Source: Anaerovirgula multivorans (GTDB taxonomy: Bacteria; Bacillota; Clostridia; Peptostreptococcales; Natronincolaceae). From it: DNA of 64,000 nucleotides. Below, in pieces: positions 25,792 to 35,957 of the stretch. The DNA lies in contig NZ_FZOJ01000006.1 in the NCBI RefSeq assembly GCF_900188145.1, forward strand, positions 186,001 through 250,000. Direction: 5' to 3'. The translations under genes were made by a program, and so were the position numbers. The stretch's first letter is position 1. Each line of letters begins with the position of its first letter. The notes beneath the pieces are model-generated. The model worked only from the letters and a program-made list of their open reading frames with translations, searched no databases and was not told the DNA's origin.

Positions 25792-27537
25792 TTATTCATT
25801 TAATTTTCTAGATACTGTAGATGGATCAACCTCTAGATATTTGGCCGCTTTTCTCTGAGACCCTAATCTATCTATTGTTTGATTGATTAATTTTTGCTGG
25901 AACCTTATGGTGGCATCCTTTAGGTTCATTCCTACGTATTCATCTATAGAATTTTCTTGTATTTCTTCTTTTATTTCCTTTTCCATCTCTTTTTCCGTAT
26001 GGTTTTTTCCTAAAATATATTGAGGCAGTAAACTCTTGTCGATTTTATCATTTTGTGACATTATGACTAATCTTTCTATTAGATTTCTAAGTTCCCTGAC
26101 GTTTCCTGGCCAAGAGTATTCCATAAAACTATCTAAAACTGAAACTGTAATATATTTATTCATTCTATATTTAGAATTAAATTCATCTAAAAAACTTAAG
26201 CATAGAGGGATAATATCCTCTCTTCTTTCTCTCAAGGGAGGAATAACTACAGGGATTATATTCAATCTGTAATATAAATCTTCTCTAAACAACCCCTTCT
26301 CCACCATTTTCTTTAAATCTTGATTACAGGCAGCAATTATTCTAACATTAATTGGTATACTCTCTTCTCCACCTATTCTTTTAACGATCTTCTCCTCCAA
26401 TACCTTTAGTAATTTCACCTGCATATCAATGTCTAATTCAGATATTTCATCTAAAAAAAGAGTAGAATTATTTGCAAGTTCAAATACACCCATTTTTCCT
26501 TTTTGAAGTGCACCTGTAAATGCGCCTCTATCATATCCAAAGAGTTCAGATTCTATTAAATTCCGTGGAATAGCTCCGCAGTTTATTTCAACTAACCTAT
26601 TATGCAATCTTGTACTATTTTTATGAATTAGTTTAGCAAATTGTCCTTTACCTACTCCAGTTTCTCCCATAAGTAAAACTGTAGTATCCACCCTTGCAAC
26701 CTTTAGGGCAGTTCTTACGGTCTGTATTGTATTTTTATCTTTTACAATAAGCTCTGGAATTTCTATAGTTTGCTCCTTTATATTTTCCAATTCAGACTTA
26801 TATTTTTCGTTTAGAGCTTTCGTTTCAGATAGCTTTTCTTGCAACTTAACTAAATCTGATATATCCCTAACATTTGTAACAATAAATTCCCTTTTCTTAT
26901 TGGTATTATAAACCGGAGTACTGGTAATAAGAATTTCTTTTCCAGATACAAGTCTCTGTCTAAGAGTTACCTGCCTGTCCTTCTCAATAGCTAGTAAAGA
27001 GCCCGATTGACTGAAATACCCCTGCTTAACTAATTCCATCATATTTTTACCTAGTATATCCTTGCCCCTGATTCCCGTAATATGTTCATAGGCTTTATTA
27101 AGTAAAATTGTATTCGCTTCACCATCCGTTACATATATACCATCGTAGGAGGAATCTATTATGGCTTCTAACCTTCTATTTAGCTCTTTAAATTTATCCA
27201 TTTCTTCAACAATTGATTCATATTTTGATACATCTTGAAAAACTGCTGCGTACCCCTCTATTATGTTTTTTTCAAAAATAGGTATAACATCAAAAGCAAT
27301 TACCTTTGTTTTTAATTTTATTTTATAAAATCTTTCTGTATTATTTTGCCTTATCTTATTAAGATTATCCTGTGGTATGAATTCAGATAAACATTTACCA
27401 GTTAGCATTTCATTATATTCAAAGATTTTTTGAGCTGCCTTATTTGAAAAAGCAATATTAAAATTATTATTAAATATTAAAATACCATTAATGGAATGAT
27501 TAAGTACATATTGCATAACCCTATTATCAATCTCCAT
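25792..27537 (-). CDS. PAS-PAS sigma-54-dependent activator
   Basis: 581-residue bacterial enhancer-binding protein. There are two PAS domains (about 5-110 and 125-235; the second with IDSSYDGIYVTDGEANTILL), a coiled linker, then the AAA+ domain with Walker A GETGVGKGQF, the sigma-54 contact loop GAFTGA, Walker B NSTLFLDEI and RIIAACNQDL. The C terminus is a Fis-type helix (RKAAKYLEVDPSTVSRKL). ATG at 27537 is preferred because AAGGGGGGG lies upstream. PAS sensing suggests a small-molecule or CoA-intermediate ligand. It lies directly upstream of abfD and almost certainly controls it. Confidence 0.92.
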   Translation of the reverse strand: MEIDNRVMQYVLNHSINGILIFNNNFNIAFSNKAAQKIFEYNEMLTGKCLSEFIPQDNLNKIRQNNTERFYKIKLKTKVIAFDVIPIFEKNIIEGYAAVFQDVSKYESIVEEMDKFKELNRRLEAIIDSSYDGIYVTDGEANTILLNKAYEHITGIRGKDILGKNMMELVKQGYFSQSGSLLAIEKDRQVTLRQRLVSGKEILITSTPVYNTNKKREFIVTNVRDISDLVKLQEKLSETKALNEKYKSELENIKEQTIEIPELIVKDKNTIQTVRTALKVARVDTTVLLMGETGVGKGQFAKLIHKNSTRLHNRLVEINCGAIPRNLIESELFGYDRGAFTGALQKGKMGVFELANNSTLFLDEISELDIDMQVKLLKVLEEKIVKRIGGEESIPINVRIIAACNQDLKKMVEKGLFREDLYYRLNIIPVVIPPLRERREDIIPLCLSFLDEFNSKYRMNKYITVSVLDSFMEYSWPGNVRELRNLIERLVIMSQNDKIDKSLLPQYILGKNHTEKEMEKEIKEEIQENSIDEYVGMNLKDATIRFQQKLINQTIDRLGSQRKAAKYLEVDPSTVSRKLNE

Positions 27538-27639
27538 AATTCCCCCCCTTAAAACATTAACGCGATATACTAGTAATACACCCATATTATACCATAATAT
27601 TTTAAGAATTTTCTAATATATTATTTTGATATCTTTCTT

Positions 27640-27702
27640 CAAATAGACGACCTTATGGTGGCAACGGAATAAATATCCTGCTATCATAAGGTCGTCTATT
27701 TG
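27640..27702. terminator. Long inverted repeat downstream of the group II intron remnant
   Basis: A perfect 18-bp stem (arm CAAATAGACGACCTTATG) with a 27-base loop, in the 27586-28093 stretch. T-rich on the plus-strand side and A-rich on the other. It could be a terminator or an edge of the decayed mobile element. Confidence 0.5.
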
Positions 27703-28093
27703 TATTTTATATATATTGTCTTACAATCTTGGTGATTACAGAGATTAGCTTAAGCAATGTTTACCATTTCATACAAGTATTTATTTCTTATGTAAATAGC
27801 ATTCTCCTTTATTAAAGCTCAAATTATGGTGTACCACTTAAAAGTAACTGTTGGTAAGAAATTACTGAGCTGAAAATTTCCAGTGGCAAAAATAAAAAAA
27901 ACTAGACGATGCTAAAGACACAGTAGAAGTATTAAAAAAGTCAGCAGCCATTTTCATAAAACCACAGAAGTAACAACTTCCAGTAAATATGAGTATTCGA
28001 ATTATCTACTGGCACGCAATGTTACGGTCATGGTAAATACGCCGGTTACCCGAAGCACCCCGCCCAGATCTCGGGGTGCGAAACTACCGCACT

Positions 28094-28168
28094 GGAATCT
28101 TCGTAAAATATTTCTTCTACCTTTGGCTCAAAGTATAGCTTTACTACCATTTGAGCAATTGTATCTCC
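28094..28168 (-). pseudogene. Group II intron reverse-transcriptase fragment
   Basis: On the minus strand 25 codons read DTIAQMVVKLYFEPKVEEIF followed by YEDS. This closely matches the group II intron maturase/RT stretch in which 'drIAQMVVKxYxEPxVEpxFhEDSYGYRP' is the family pattern. Beyond it the frame breaks into a GC-rich hairpin (28058-28080). The 27840-28093 DNA has no gene and could hold decayed intron RNA domains. The fragment abuts the ptsI stop codon by about 30 bases. Confidence 0.6.
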
Positions 28169-28200
28169 GTTTAGCCTATATGCCAGTAGACTTCCCTGTA

Positions 28201-29892
28201 TTATTGATACTGTTTTACGAACGCCTCTATAGCATCAGCAATATTCATTTCTAATACTTTATCAGCGACCTTTTGCATTTCTTCATAGGATAAACCTTGG
28301 ATTTGTTTCCTAGCAGGAAGTACTGAAGCTGCACTCATACTAAACTCGTCAAGTCCCATTCCTAGCAATACAGGAATAAGCCTTGGATCCCCAGCAACTT
28401 CTCCACACATACCTACCCAAATACCTTCTTTGTGTCCATTGTCTATCACTAGTTTTATTAATGCTAAGACAGCCGGATTAAAGGGATTATATAGATAAGA
28501 TATTTTTTCATTCATCCTGTCAACAGCAGTTGTGTATTGAATTAAATCATTGGTACCTATGCTGAAAAAGTCTACTTCTTTAGCCAACATATGAGAAATA
28601 ACAGCTGCTGCTGGAATCTCGATCATAATTCCAACTTCGATATTAGAAGAATAATCTATGTTCTCTTTTTGTAAATCTTGCTTTACTTCCTCTAGCACTG
28701 AATTCGCCTGTCTAATTTCCTCTAGAGAAGAAATCATAGGGTACATTATTTTTAAGTTTCCATATACGCTGGCTCTCAACAATGCCCTTAATTGGGTTTT
28801 AAAGATATATTTTTGATCTAGACATATTCTAATAGCTCTGTAACCTAAGAAAGGATTCATTTCCTTTGGTAAGTTCAAGTAGGGTAGTTCTTTGTCTCCC
28901 CCAATATCTAATGTTCTAATGATTACAGGACGTTGTCCCATAATTTTCAATACTTCTTTATAAGCTAGGAATTGCTCTTCTTCTGTAGGAAGATTGGCTC
29001 TATCCATATATAAGAATTCTGTTCTGTAAAGCCCAATCCCTTCTGCACCATTTTCGCTGGCTTTCTTAGCATCCTTAGGATTTCCTATATTAGAAGCTAG
29101 TTCTATTTTTCTTCCATCTTTAGAAACAGTATGGCTATTCACCAACTTCCTCAATTCTGCTTTTTCTGCAATTTCCTTTTCTTTGCGTTCTTCATATTCT
29201 TTGATGATGGATGCTTCTGGATTTACCATAACAATTCCTTCATTACCATCAAATACAACAAGATCTCCAGTTTTAACTTCTTTTGTTATACTACCTAAAC
29301 CAACGATAGCAGGAATCTCCATAGATCTTGCCATAATAGCACTATGGGAAGTTCTCCCTCCAATGTCTGTAATAAAACCTAATACCTTTTCTCCATTCAT
29401 CTGTGCTGTATCCGACGGTGTAATATCATGAGCTGCAATAATTACTGGTTCATCTAATTCAGCGAGATTTGTCATTTCTTTTCCAAAAAGGTTCATCATT
29501 GCTCTTTGTCCTACATCTTTAATGTCAGCAGCTCTTTCCCTCATATATTCATCATCCATTGCTTCAAAAATAGAAATAAATGTTTTCAACACATCCTCTA
29601 AAGCCGCTTCAACATTTAATTTTTTAGAGGTAATTTTCTCTTCAACACTGGTAATCAATTCTGGATCCTGCAATACCATTAAATGAGCGTCTAGGATACT
29701 TTTCTGTTCTTCTCCTGCCTTGCTTTTAATGACCTCTATTTGTTCTTTAGATATATCTATTGCCTTTTTAAACTTGTCCTTTTCCTCTTCAACATTTTCA
29801 ATTGTTGTTCGTTGGATATGAATATCTTCTTTTTCTAGAAGAAGTACTTTTCCTATCGTAATTCCTGATGAAGCACCAATACCTTTAAACAT
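28201..29892 (-). CDS. ptsI: PTS enzyme I (phosphoenolpyruvate-protein phosphotransferase)
   Basis: 563-residue cytoplasmic enzyme that takes phosphate from PEP and hands it to HPr. The active-site His is in GGRTSHSAIMARS near residue 190. The PEP-binding barrel includes YRTEFLYMDR, RTLDIGGDKELPYL, IMIEIPAAA, FFSIGTNDLIQYT and the catalytic Cys in GMCGEVAGD. Full length. Downstream of ptsH by 18 bases. Confidence 0.96.
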   Translation of the reverse strand: MFKGIGASSGITIGKVLLLEKEDIHIQRTTIENVEEEKDKFKKAIDISKEQIEVIKSKAGEEQKSILDAHLMVLQDPELITSVEEKITSKKLNVEAALEDVLKTFISIFEAMDDEYMRERAADIKDVGQRAMMNLFGKEMTNLAELDEPVIIAAHDITPSDTAQMNGEKVLGFITDIGGRTSHSAIMARSMEIPAIVGLGSITKEVKTGDLVVFDGNEGIVMVNPEASIIKEYEERKEKEIAEKAELRKLVNSHTVSKDGRKIELASNIGNPKDAKKASENGAEGIGLYRTEFLYMDRANLPTEEEQFLAYKEVLKIMGQRPVIIRTLDIGGDKELPYLNLPKEMNPFLGYRAIRICLDQKYIFKTQLRALLRASVYGNLKIMYPMISSLEEIRQANSVLEEVKQDLQKENIDYSSNIEVGIMIEIPAAAVISHMLAKEVDFFSIGTNDLIQYTTAVDRMNEKISYLYNPFNPAVLALIKLVIDNGHKEGIWVGMCGEVAGDPRLIPVLLGMGLDEFSMSAASVLPARKQIQGLSYEEMQKVADKVLEMNIADAIEAFVKQYQ

Positions 29893-29910
29893 ACTTTGAG
29901 TCCCCCCCTA

Positions 29911-30174
29911 TCATTCACCAAAATTAGATTCAAATAATGCAATAATAGTATCTAAGGTTTCTTTTTCATCTGGTCCGTCAACTTTAATTTCTACTTCCTC
30001 CCCTTTTTTTATACCCATTGCCATAAGCCCCATGATACTTTTTGCATTACTCTCCTGTGTACCTTTAATAAATGTGATGTTACTTTGAAATTTAGAGGCC
30101 TCCTTAATAACTAATGTAGCTGGTCTTGCATGTAGTCCGGTATCATTTTTCAAAACAACAGTTTTTGAAATCAT
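29911..30174 (-). CDS. ptsH: PTS phosphocarrier protein HPr
   Basis: 87-residue HPr. His15 (GLHARPA) is the phosphocarrier residue and Ser46 (NAKSIMG) the HPr-kinase site, so it can take part in CcpA-type catabolite control. The Met at 30174 is the usual HPr start (MISKTVVLKN), with GGAAGAGG before it. The ptsH-ptsI pair follows the PTS regulator gene at a 291-base distance, with its own AT-rich upstream region. Confidence 0.95.
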   Translation of the reverse strand: MISKTVVLKNDTGLHARPATLVIKEASKFQSNITFIKGTQESNAKSIMGLMAMGIKKGEEVEIKVDGPDEKETLDTIIALFESNFGE

Positions 30175-30465
30175 TTTCCTCTTCCTTTCCAATTGATTTA
30201 ATCTATTTTCCTTCCTTAATCATAAAATTGCACAACCTAAGTATGCATATCTACTTTTCATAACAATATCTATTATATTTCAATTGAATCCATTGCTGTA
30301 AAATTCCATCAATATTTGGTTTCTTATCATAGGTATACACCCTATGAATCATTTTAAGCATTTCATTGGCCTATTTTTTTGTTGCTGATCTCCCCATTTT
30401 CTGTTGTAAACAATGAATGACGGCAGCTTTATAGTGAAAGATTTTCAGCGCAATCAAATATCACA

Positions 30466-33363
30466 TTACTCACTCACTATATCATTGATTATAGAATAAA
30501 TTTCTGCTTTGTTGTTACTTTTTCTCAATTTTTCTAATATTTCTGTCGTTCTAATTATTTTGAAAATTTTGTTAATTAACTTGATATCATTTCCTTTTAC
30601 TACAGGAATAAATATGATATCTACTTTCCTATGTTCTTTATCCCAATTGATTCTTTCTTTAAGTTTTATAACCATCAATGTAGTTTCACTTACATAGGAA
30701 GGTAACCCGTGAGGTATAGCAATTCCTCCCTTAGCAAATGTTGTATTCATTTCCTCCCGCTGCTTTAATGAGTTCAAATAATCTTTTTTAACAAATCCAC
30801 CATTATAGAGGAGAGAATATGCATGCGCAAGAAGCTCATCCTTAGATTTATAATTTTTGTTTAAAATAATAAAATCTTTATTGAGAACGTTTTTCTGTAC
30901 ATTAAAGGCGGCCTTATGAATAAGAACATCTAAATATTTACTCTTTATCAAGTCATCACTATATTGTAGATAATTTACACCCTCTATTTCTGGGTTTACT
31001 GTTCCAATTATCGCTATAATATTATACACTTGCTTAATTACGTTAATTTCTTCAAAAATATTTTGAGTCATCATACCAATAGGAATGATTTCTAGCCCAT
31101 TATATATTTCAAGGATTTTCTGTCGTATTCTTAGTGCAAACCCTTTTCCAGTGAGACACAATGTTACTATAACGGATGGTTTTCCTTTGTCTAAGACACT
31201 GTTTGACTCACTAATAATATATCTGGAATTAACAATATTAAAATATATATTGTCCAGCGTACTCTCTGATATATATATTTTTCTAACTGCATCAATTAAA
31301 GTAACAATATCAACCCTATCAATCGTTCTCGTTTTTATTCCCGTTCTTTTAGTAACAACTTCACCAATATTCACTAGAGACCCCATATCTGAGAAAAATA
31401 GGATACCGTTACCATTATCAATTATTTTTGCAATTTCTATAGTTTTTTCCAATATTTTTGAAGGGTTCTCCGCAAGAGGCATGTCAATAGCTATGGGAAA
31501 ATCAACATTCATAAGTTGATTAGCAACTGAAACCATTTCAGTTGCAACCTTCCCATGTGATAAAACGATGACTCCAATCTTATTATCCTTACTTTCTGTT
31601 TGTTTCAATGCTTTCATATACATGGCAATGAAACCGATTTCATCATCCGGTATACAAATCTGATATTCTTTTTCTAATTTATCTACTAAAATTTTAGCCA
31701 TATTAAACTCTTCACTGTATTCATTTTTTATTTTAATCAAATTGGGATTAATGATTATTTGTTTGAATTTGATTCTTTGTATAACTTCATTGAGATGAAT
31801 ACATAGATGATTAAGTATATTCCTGTTAACTATATTTTTCTGTTTTTTTTCCTGTGCTACTGACAATATAAATTCATCAATAATAGTAAGTATTTTCTTA
31901 TCAACTAGACTTTCTATGTCATTATTCTCCATTTCCTCATTGCTTACAGCTTCCGACTCAATCTTATGAAAAGTGTTTAAAATGTATGTCCATAAAATTT
32001 TTTTTGTTTCTTTAATACCAACGTTTAGACTTTTCATTTCATGATATTTTTTTTGGATTTCATGGTAAATATCTCTTGAAATATCATAATTTTCATTTGT
32101 TACTCTCCTAATAGGCATCTTGTTCTCATTCATATTGGGAAAAAAGACTGCGTTATTGATAAGGGACTTAATCTTAATAATGCTACTACTATCAAAATTT
32201 AAGCTATCACTGAAGATATTATTATATAGGATCTCGTTTAAACCAATATGAATTTCATTTGACTTGTTACCGATATTTTCAACATATACGTTAGCACATG
32301 TCACTTTGATTTCACTTCTCATTTGTCCAATATTTCCTAGATATTTTTTTAATACAAATGCTTCCATAACTTTACAATCAACAAAAATCTTTAAATTCGT
32401 TCTATTACATTCTTCCTGAAAAAAACTGAAAGCTAGTTCGATTTTTTCCTCAATGCTTCTTTCCTCCAATGAAGGTATAGAGATAACCATCGGGATTCTT
32501 CTTCGAAAACTAACAAGTAAGGAGGATTCGATATTTTCTGTTGTTGCACAAAGAAAAAGTACCTTTGCACTTCTTTCATTATAAGTTTCACCCAATCTTC
32601 TAAATTTCCCCTTGTCTAAAAGGGTAAACAAAATTTCCTGACCTTTAGGTGGTAGCCGGTGTATTTCATCCAAAAATAAAATTCCGTTGTCTGCTTTCTC
32701 AACTAACCCTGGAGCGTCTTCATCGGCTCCTGTGAAAGAACCCTTTTTGTAACCGTATAGGATTGATAGCAGCAATTGAGGATTATCTGCATAATCTGCA
32801 CAATTCAAGGTAACATATGGCGATCCCATTTTTATGATATTATTTTCGATTGCAAAATCATACATGCAGTCGGCAAATAGTGTCTTACCTGTACCACTCT
32901 CACCAATAATTAAAGTTGACAAACCAAAAGGGGGGTACAATAGTGATGCTTTGGCTTGTTTTATACTTTTAGATAGGCTCCTTTCAAAACCAATTAATCT
33001 ACTAAATGTATTTTCTTTATTTGAAAGTTCTGTTTCGATGGAATACTTTTCTTTATAATATGACAAGTTATTGATAATCTCTTCGAGAAGAAATCCTGTC
33101 ACAACCGCTCCACGCACTTCTAATTCACTAGTAAGTTCTCTGATTGACAAACCTCCTTTTTCTGAGAGAAGCTTTGCAACTTCTTTCACCAGCATTTCCT
33201 TTTTCCTCTCCCGTGAATTAGGAATATCTAATTTCTTACGCAGATTGGTTACTGTCTCCCTTAAAACATCCATTTTTCCTGAAATTTCTTCATCAGTCAA
33301 TGGATTAAATTTATCTTCTCTAGCGATAATGCTTTGAATTTTTTCCTCATTACTGATTTCCAA
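30466..33363 (-). CDS. LevR-type sigma-54 activator with PRD and PTS domains
   Basis: About 965 residues. An N-terminal helical region is followed by an AAA+ sigma-54 domain (Walker A GESGTGKT; contact loop GSFTGA instead of GAFTGA; LFLDEIHRLP), a PRD domain (LCIHLNEVI, IPDDEIGFIAMYM), an EIIA-mannose-like domain (IGVIVLSHGKVATEM, presumed phospho-His) and a second regulatory segment with an EIIB-like strand (VIVTLCLTGKG). A C-terminal EIIA-fructose domain has phospho-His in GIAIPHGLP. TTG at 33363 is chosen because GGGGGG lies seven bases upstream; the ATG at 33381 lacks a good site. It ends the PTS operon and should drive its sigma-54 promoter, gated by PTS phosphorylation. Confidence 0.9.
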   Translation of the reverse strand: MEISNEEKIQSIIAREDKFNPLTDEEISGKMDVLRETVTNLRKKLDIPNSRERKKEMLVKEVAKLLSEKGGLSIRELTSELEVRGAVVTGFLLEEIINNLSYYKEKYSIETELSNKENTFSRLIGFERSLSKSIKQAKASLLYPPFGLSTLIIGESGTGKTLFADCMYDFAIENNIIKMGSPYVTLNCADYADNPQLLLSILYGYKKGSFTGADEDAPGLVEKADNGILFLDEIHRLPPKGQEILFTLLDKGKFRRLGETYNERSAKVLFLCATTENIESSLLVSFRRRIPMVISIPSLEERSIEEKIELAFSFFQEECNRTNLKIFVDCKVMEAFVLKKYLGNIGQMRSEIKVTCANVYVENIGNKSNEIHIGLNEILYNNIFSDSLNFDSSSIIKIKSLINNAVFFPNMNENKMPIRRVTNENYDISRDIYHEIQKKYHEMKSLNVGIKETKKILWTYILNTFHKIESEAVSNEEMENNDIESLVDKKILTIIDEFILSVAQEKKQKNIVNRNILNHLCIHLNEVIQRIKFKQIIINPNLIKIKNEYSEEFNMAKILVDKLEKEYQICIPDDEIGFIAMYMKALKQTESKDNKIGVIVLSHGKVATEMVSVANQLMNVDFPIAIDMPLAENPSKILEKTIEIAKIIDNGNGILFFSDMGSLVNIGEVVTKRTGIKTRTIDRVDIVTLIDAVRKIYISESTLDNIYFNIVNSRYIISESNSVLDKGKPSVIVTLCLTGKGFALRIRQKILEIYNGLEIIPIGMMTQNIFEEINVIKQVYNIIAIIGTVNPEIEGVNYLQYSDDLIKSKYLDVLIHKAAFNVQKNVLNKDFIILNKNYKSKDELLAHAYSLLYNGGFVKKDYLNSLKQREEMNTTFAKGGIAIPHGLPSYVSETTLMVIKLKERINWDKEHRKVDIIFIPVVKGNDIKLINKIFKIIRTTEILEKLRKSNNKAEIYSIINDIVSE

Positions 33364-33387
33364 AATTGCACCCCCCAGCATTGCTCT

Positions 33388-34227
33388 CTAAACTCTATTG
33401 TTTGATCTAACCAATCTGATATTATGTACCAACTTCTCTTTATAACCATTATATAACACATTACATATTTCGACAATTCTAATAGACCGTTTATCCGTCA
33501 TATATTCAATCAACTTTTCCGATGCTGATAAATCTAAATCGGTAAATAAATTAATTTTATTGATCCCTTCAGTAACGCACTTCGCAATATTTTCATCACC
33601 TGTTCCGGAAGATCCATGTAAAACTAACGGAACGTTGATTTTTTCTTTTAATGCTTTTAGTAGTTCAAAATCAATTTTAGGTTCTCCACAGTAGATGCCA
33701 TGGGATGTTCCAACAGCTACTGCAAGGCAGTCCACTTGGGTTTCTTGGACAAACCTTATTGCTTCATCAACTCTTGTAAGTCCACAATCTCTGGTCTTTG
33801 CATAGTCTTTTCCTTGCCCAACGTGACCAAGTTCTGCTTCTACTGCAACCCCTACAGCATGGGCAATTTTAACAATTTCTTTAACTTCTCTGACATTATC
33901 ATCAAACGGCAACTGGGATCTATCTACCATAATTGAAGTATATCCTGATCTGATAGCTCTAATCGCTTCATCAAATCGACTTCCATGATCTAGGTGAACA
34001 GCTACAGGTACTTTTGAAACTGATGCAAATTTACATGCTATTGATGCGAATTCTTCTATGTTTGCCATAACAGGGTATAGTGCGATAATCAATGGTGCAT
34101 TCTCCTGCTCAGCCGCCTCTATTGCCGTCCTTATGGTATCTTCGTTCCATGCATTTGGTGCCACAACTGCATAATTGTTCCTATTTGCATCATCAAGTAA
34201 TTCCTTCATTGTTAAAAGCAATCTCAT
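33388..34227 (-). CDS. Class II ketose-bisphosphate aldolase
   Basis: 279-residue zinc aldolase of the fructose/tagatose-bisphosphate family (FbaA/GatY/KbaY/IolJ). Zinc and phosphate sites: AVHLDHGSRFDEA near 80, VEAELGHVGQ near 135, TSHGIYCGEPKIDF near 180, LVLHGSSGTG near 208 and NLFTDLDLS. Start among GTG 34230, ATG 34227 and a later TTG is uncertain; ATG is best spaced from AAGGAG. It lies between the dehydrogenase and the regulator in the PTS operon and presumably cleaves the phosphorylated product of the imported sugar. Substrate specificity cannot be read. Confidence 0.88.
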   Translation of the reverse strand: MRLLLTMKELLDDANRNNYAVVAPNAWNEDTIRTAIEAAEQENAPLIIALYPVMANIEEFASIACKFASVSKVPVAVHLDHGSRFDEAIRAIRSGYTSIMVDRSQLPFDDNVREVKEIVKIAHAVGVAVEAELGHVGQGKDYAKTRDCGLTRVDEAIRFVQETQVDCLAVAVGTSHGIYCGEPKIDFELLKALKEKINVPLVLHGSSGTGDENIAKCVTEGINKINLFTDLDLSASEKLIEYMTDKRSIRIVEICNVLYNGYKEKLVHNIRLVRSNNRV

Positions 34228-34248
34228 CACTCTCCTTCCTCTGATTTA

Positions 34249-35340
34249 TCATTTTATATCTTTCATGTTTATACAAGTTTTTAAAGACTTTTCTTGATAA
34301 AACGGAAGCATTTGTTCTCTTAAAATATCTGCAGAACCTTCTGACACATCATACCTTTGCCCAGCAATATGTGGTGTTAAGATTACATTGTCCAGTTTCA
34401 TCAGCTCACTGTCCAATTCCAGTGGTTCCTTCCAGAATACATCAAGGGCAGCTCCTGCAATTTGTTTTTCTTTAAGTGCTTCAATCAGTGCAATTTCGTC
34501 GATAATTTCACCCCGAGCGACATTAATCAAATAAGCAGTGTTCTTCATCAACCCCAACATTTTTTTATCAATAAGCTTTTGGTTACTTTCTACTGGTGGT
34601 ACATGAATAGTAATGAAATCGCTTGTAGAAATGAGTTCTTCTAGCGTGCAATTTTTTCCGTAATGGTCAATTACCCCAGCAGGAAGAAAAGGATCAAATA
34701 TCTGTACGTCAAATCCTATTCCTTTTGCTTTATCTGCTACTCTCTTACCAATTTTACCTAGACCAAGGATTCCAAATTTTTTCCCTTTAATAACGGGCCC
34801 CCTAAAAGAGTAGAATTCGTCCCATTTCGGTTCAGTCCTATTGATGTCACGATACCACCTTCCTGATTTCACGTACTCATCTGCCCGCAAAATATTTCTT
34901 GCAAGGGTTAAAGCGAAGGTTATCGTAATATCTGAAACAGGTTCAACAGATCTGCCTGGAGCATTAAATAGATAGATTCCCTTTTCAGTAGCATAGTCAA
35001 CATTTATATTTACTATGTCTGATCTACAGCATCCAATAGCAACAAGCTCTTTACCTGCATCAATAACCTGTTTTGTAATAGGAGCAGTGTGTGTTACCAG
35101 CAAATTGATACCATCAATTCGATCGATAATTTCCTGAGGAGTACCACAGTACTCATTTACTGTATCATCGCCGATATCTTCTTTTTTATCTCTACTCATC
35201 GGCTTATCCATCACAATAGTGTGTGTAGTAATTTCATAATCATATCCTTTTAAAACATCTTCCATTGCCTTGATTAGATGCTCCGTACTTACCCAGTCAT
35301 CTCCAACAATTAGTGTTCTGATCTTTTTTGGAATTTTCAT
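34249..35340 (-). CDS. D-2-hydroxyacid dehydrogenase (3-phosphoglycerate dehydrogenase-like)
   Basis: 363-residue NAD-dependent dehydrogenase. The nucleotide fold (ILGLGKIGKRVADKA) and the catalytic Arg (NVARGEIID), Glu (DVFWKEP) and His (LTPHIAGQ) are in the right order. It lacks the ACT regulatory domain of serine-pathway SerA. ATG at 35340 follows GGGAGG. Its location inside a PTS operon with an aldolase suggests it oxidises or reduces a sugar-acid intermediate of the imported substrate rather than making serine. Confidence 0.87.
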   Translation of the reverse strand: MKIPKKIRTLIVGDDWVSTEHLIKAMEDVLKGYDYEITTHTIVMDKPMSRDKKEDIGDDTVNEYCGTPQEIIDRIDGINLLVTHTAPITKQVIDAGKELVAIGCCRSDIVNINVDYATEKGIYLFNAPGRSVEPVSDITITFALTLARNILRADEYVKSGRWYRDINRTEPKWDEFYSFRGPVIKGKKFGILGLGKIGKRVADKAKGIGFDVQIFDPFLPAGVIDHYGKNCTLEELISTSDFITIHVPPVESNQKLIDKKMLGLMKNTAYLINVARGEIIDEIALIEALKEKQIAGAALDVFWKEPLELDSELMKLDNVILTPHIAGQRYDVSEGSADILREQMLPFYQEKSLKTCINMKDIK

Positions 35341-35462
35341 ATAATTACCTCCCATTTTATTCTAAGAACGGGCTCCACCTGCCCTAATAGTATTTATGCT
35401 TATAATTAAGGCAGGTATAGCTTTATCCATAATTTGTGTGCTTTATAATATTTTGAGATAAT

Positions 35463-35930
35463 TTATACAAGTATTTTTTGCAAAAATATCTCCATAATCT
35501 TTTCCGTATCTTTTATACCATAGATTCCCATGATATTTTCTTCATGTTTGCAAAACTCTACAATATTTCTAAGATAATTGATTTGATTATTCTCACCCTT
35601 AAGTGCCATAAGAAAAACAATCCCTACACTAATCTTATTTTCTTTGTTACCCATATCTGAAAACTCTACAGTATTATTCAATATTGCTAAAAGCACGGCA
35701 GGTTTTACAACATTTTCTGCATCAGAGTGTGGAATTGCAGTCCCTACTGGTTTTGTAGACAAGCCAGTTGGAAAAATATTTTCTCGTTCCAAAGTTGCTT
35801 TGCAATATTTTTCATTGATATAACCCTTATCTAATAAATAATCTGACATTTTTTCGATAACTTCTTCTTTTGTAGTCAAATCATTCAGTATTAATACATC
35901 ATGATATACTTTTTCTTTCATCCCATTCAT
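35463..35930 (-). CDS. PTS EIIA component (fructose/mannitol-galactitol type)
   Basis: 155-residue PTS_EIIA type 2 domain. The phospho-His is His68 (GTAIPHSDAENV). It receives phosphate from HPr and passes it to the separate IIB. It starts at ATG 35930 with AGGAGAGG, 27 bases after the IIC gene. Separate IIA, IIB and IIC chains are typical of the galactitol family. Confidence 0.92.
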   Translation of the reverse strand: MNGMKEKVYHDVLILNDLTTKEEVIEKMSDYLLDKGYINEKYCKATLERENIFPTGLSTKPVGTAIPHSDAENVVKPAVLLAILNNTVEFSDMGNKENKISVGIVFLMALKGENNQINYLRNIVEFCKHEENIMGIYGIKDTEKIMEIFLQKILV

Positions 35931-35957
35931 TGCATCCTCTCCTAATGCTGCAATTTA

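Noticed and set aside
28030..28254. A 74-codon plus-strand ORF.
   Set aside because: Antisense to the group II RT fragment and the ptsI end; composition is not protein-like.
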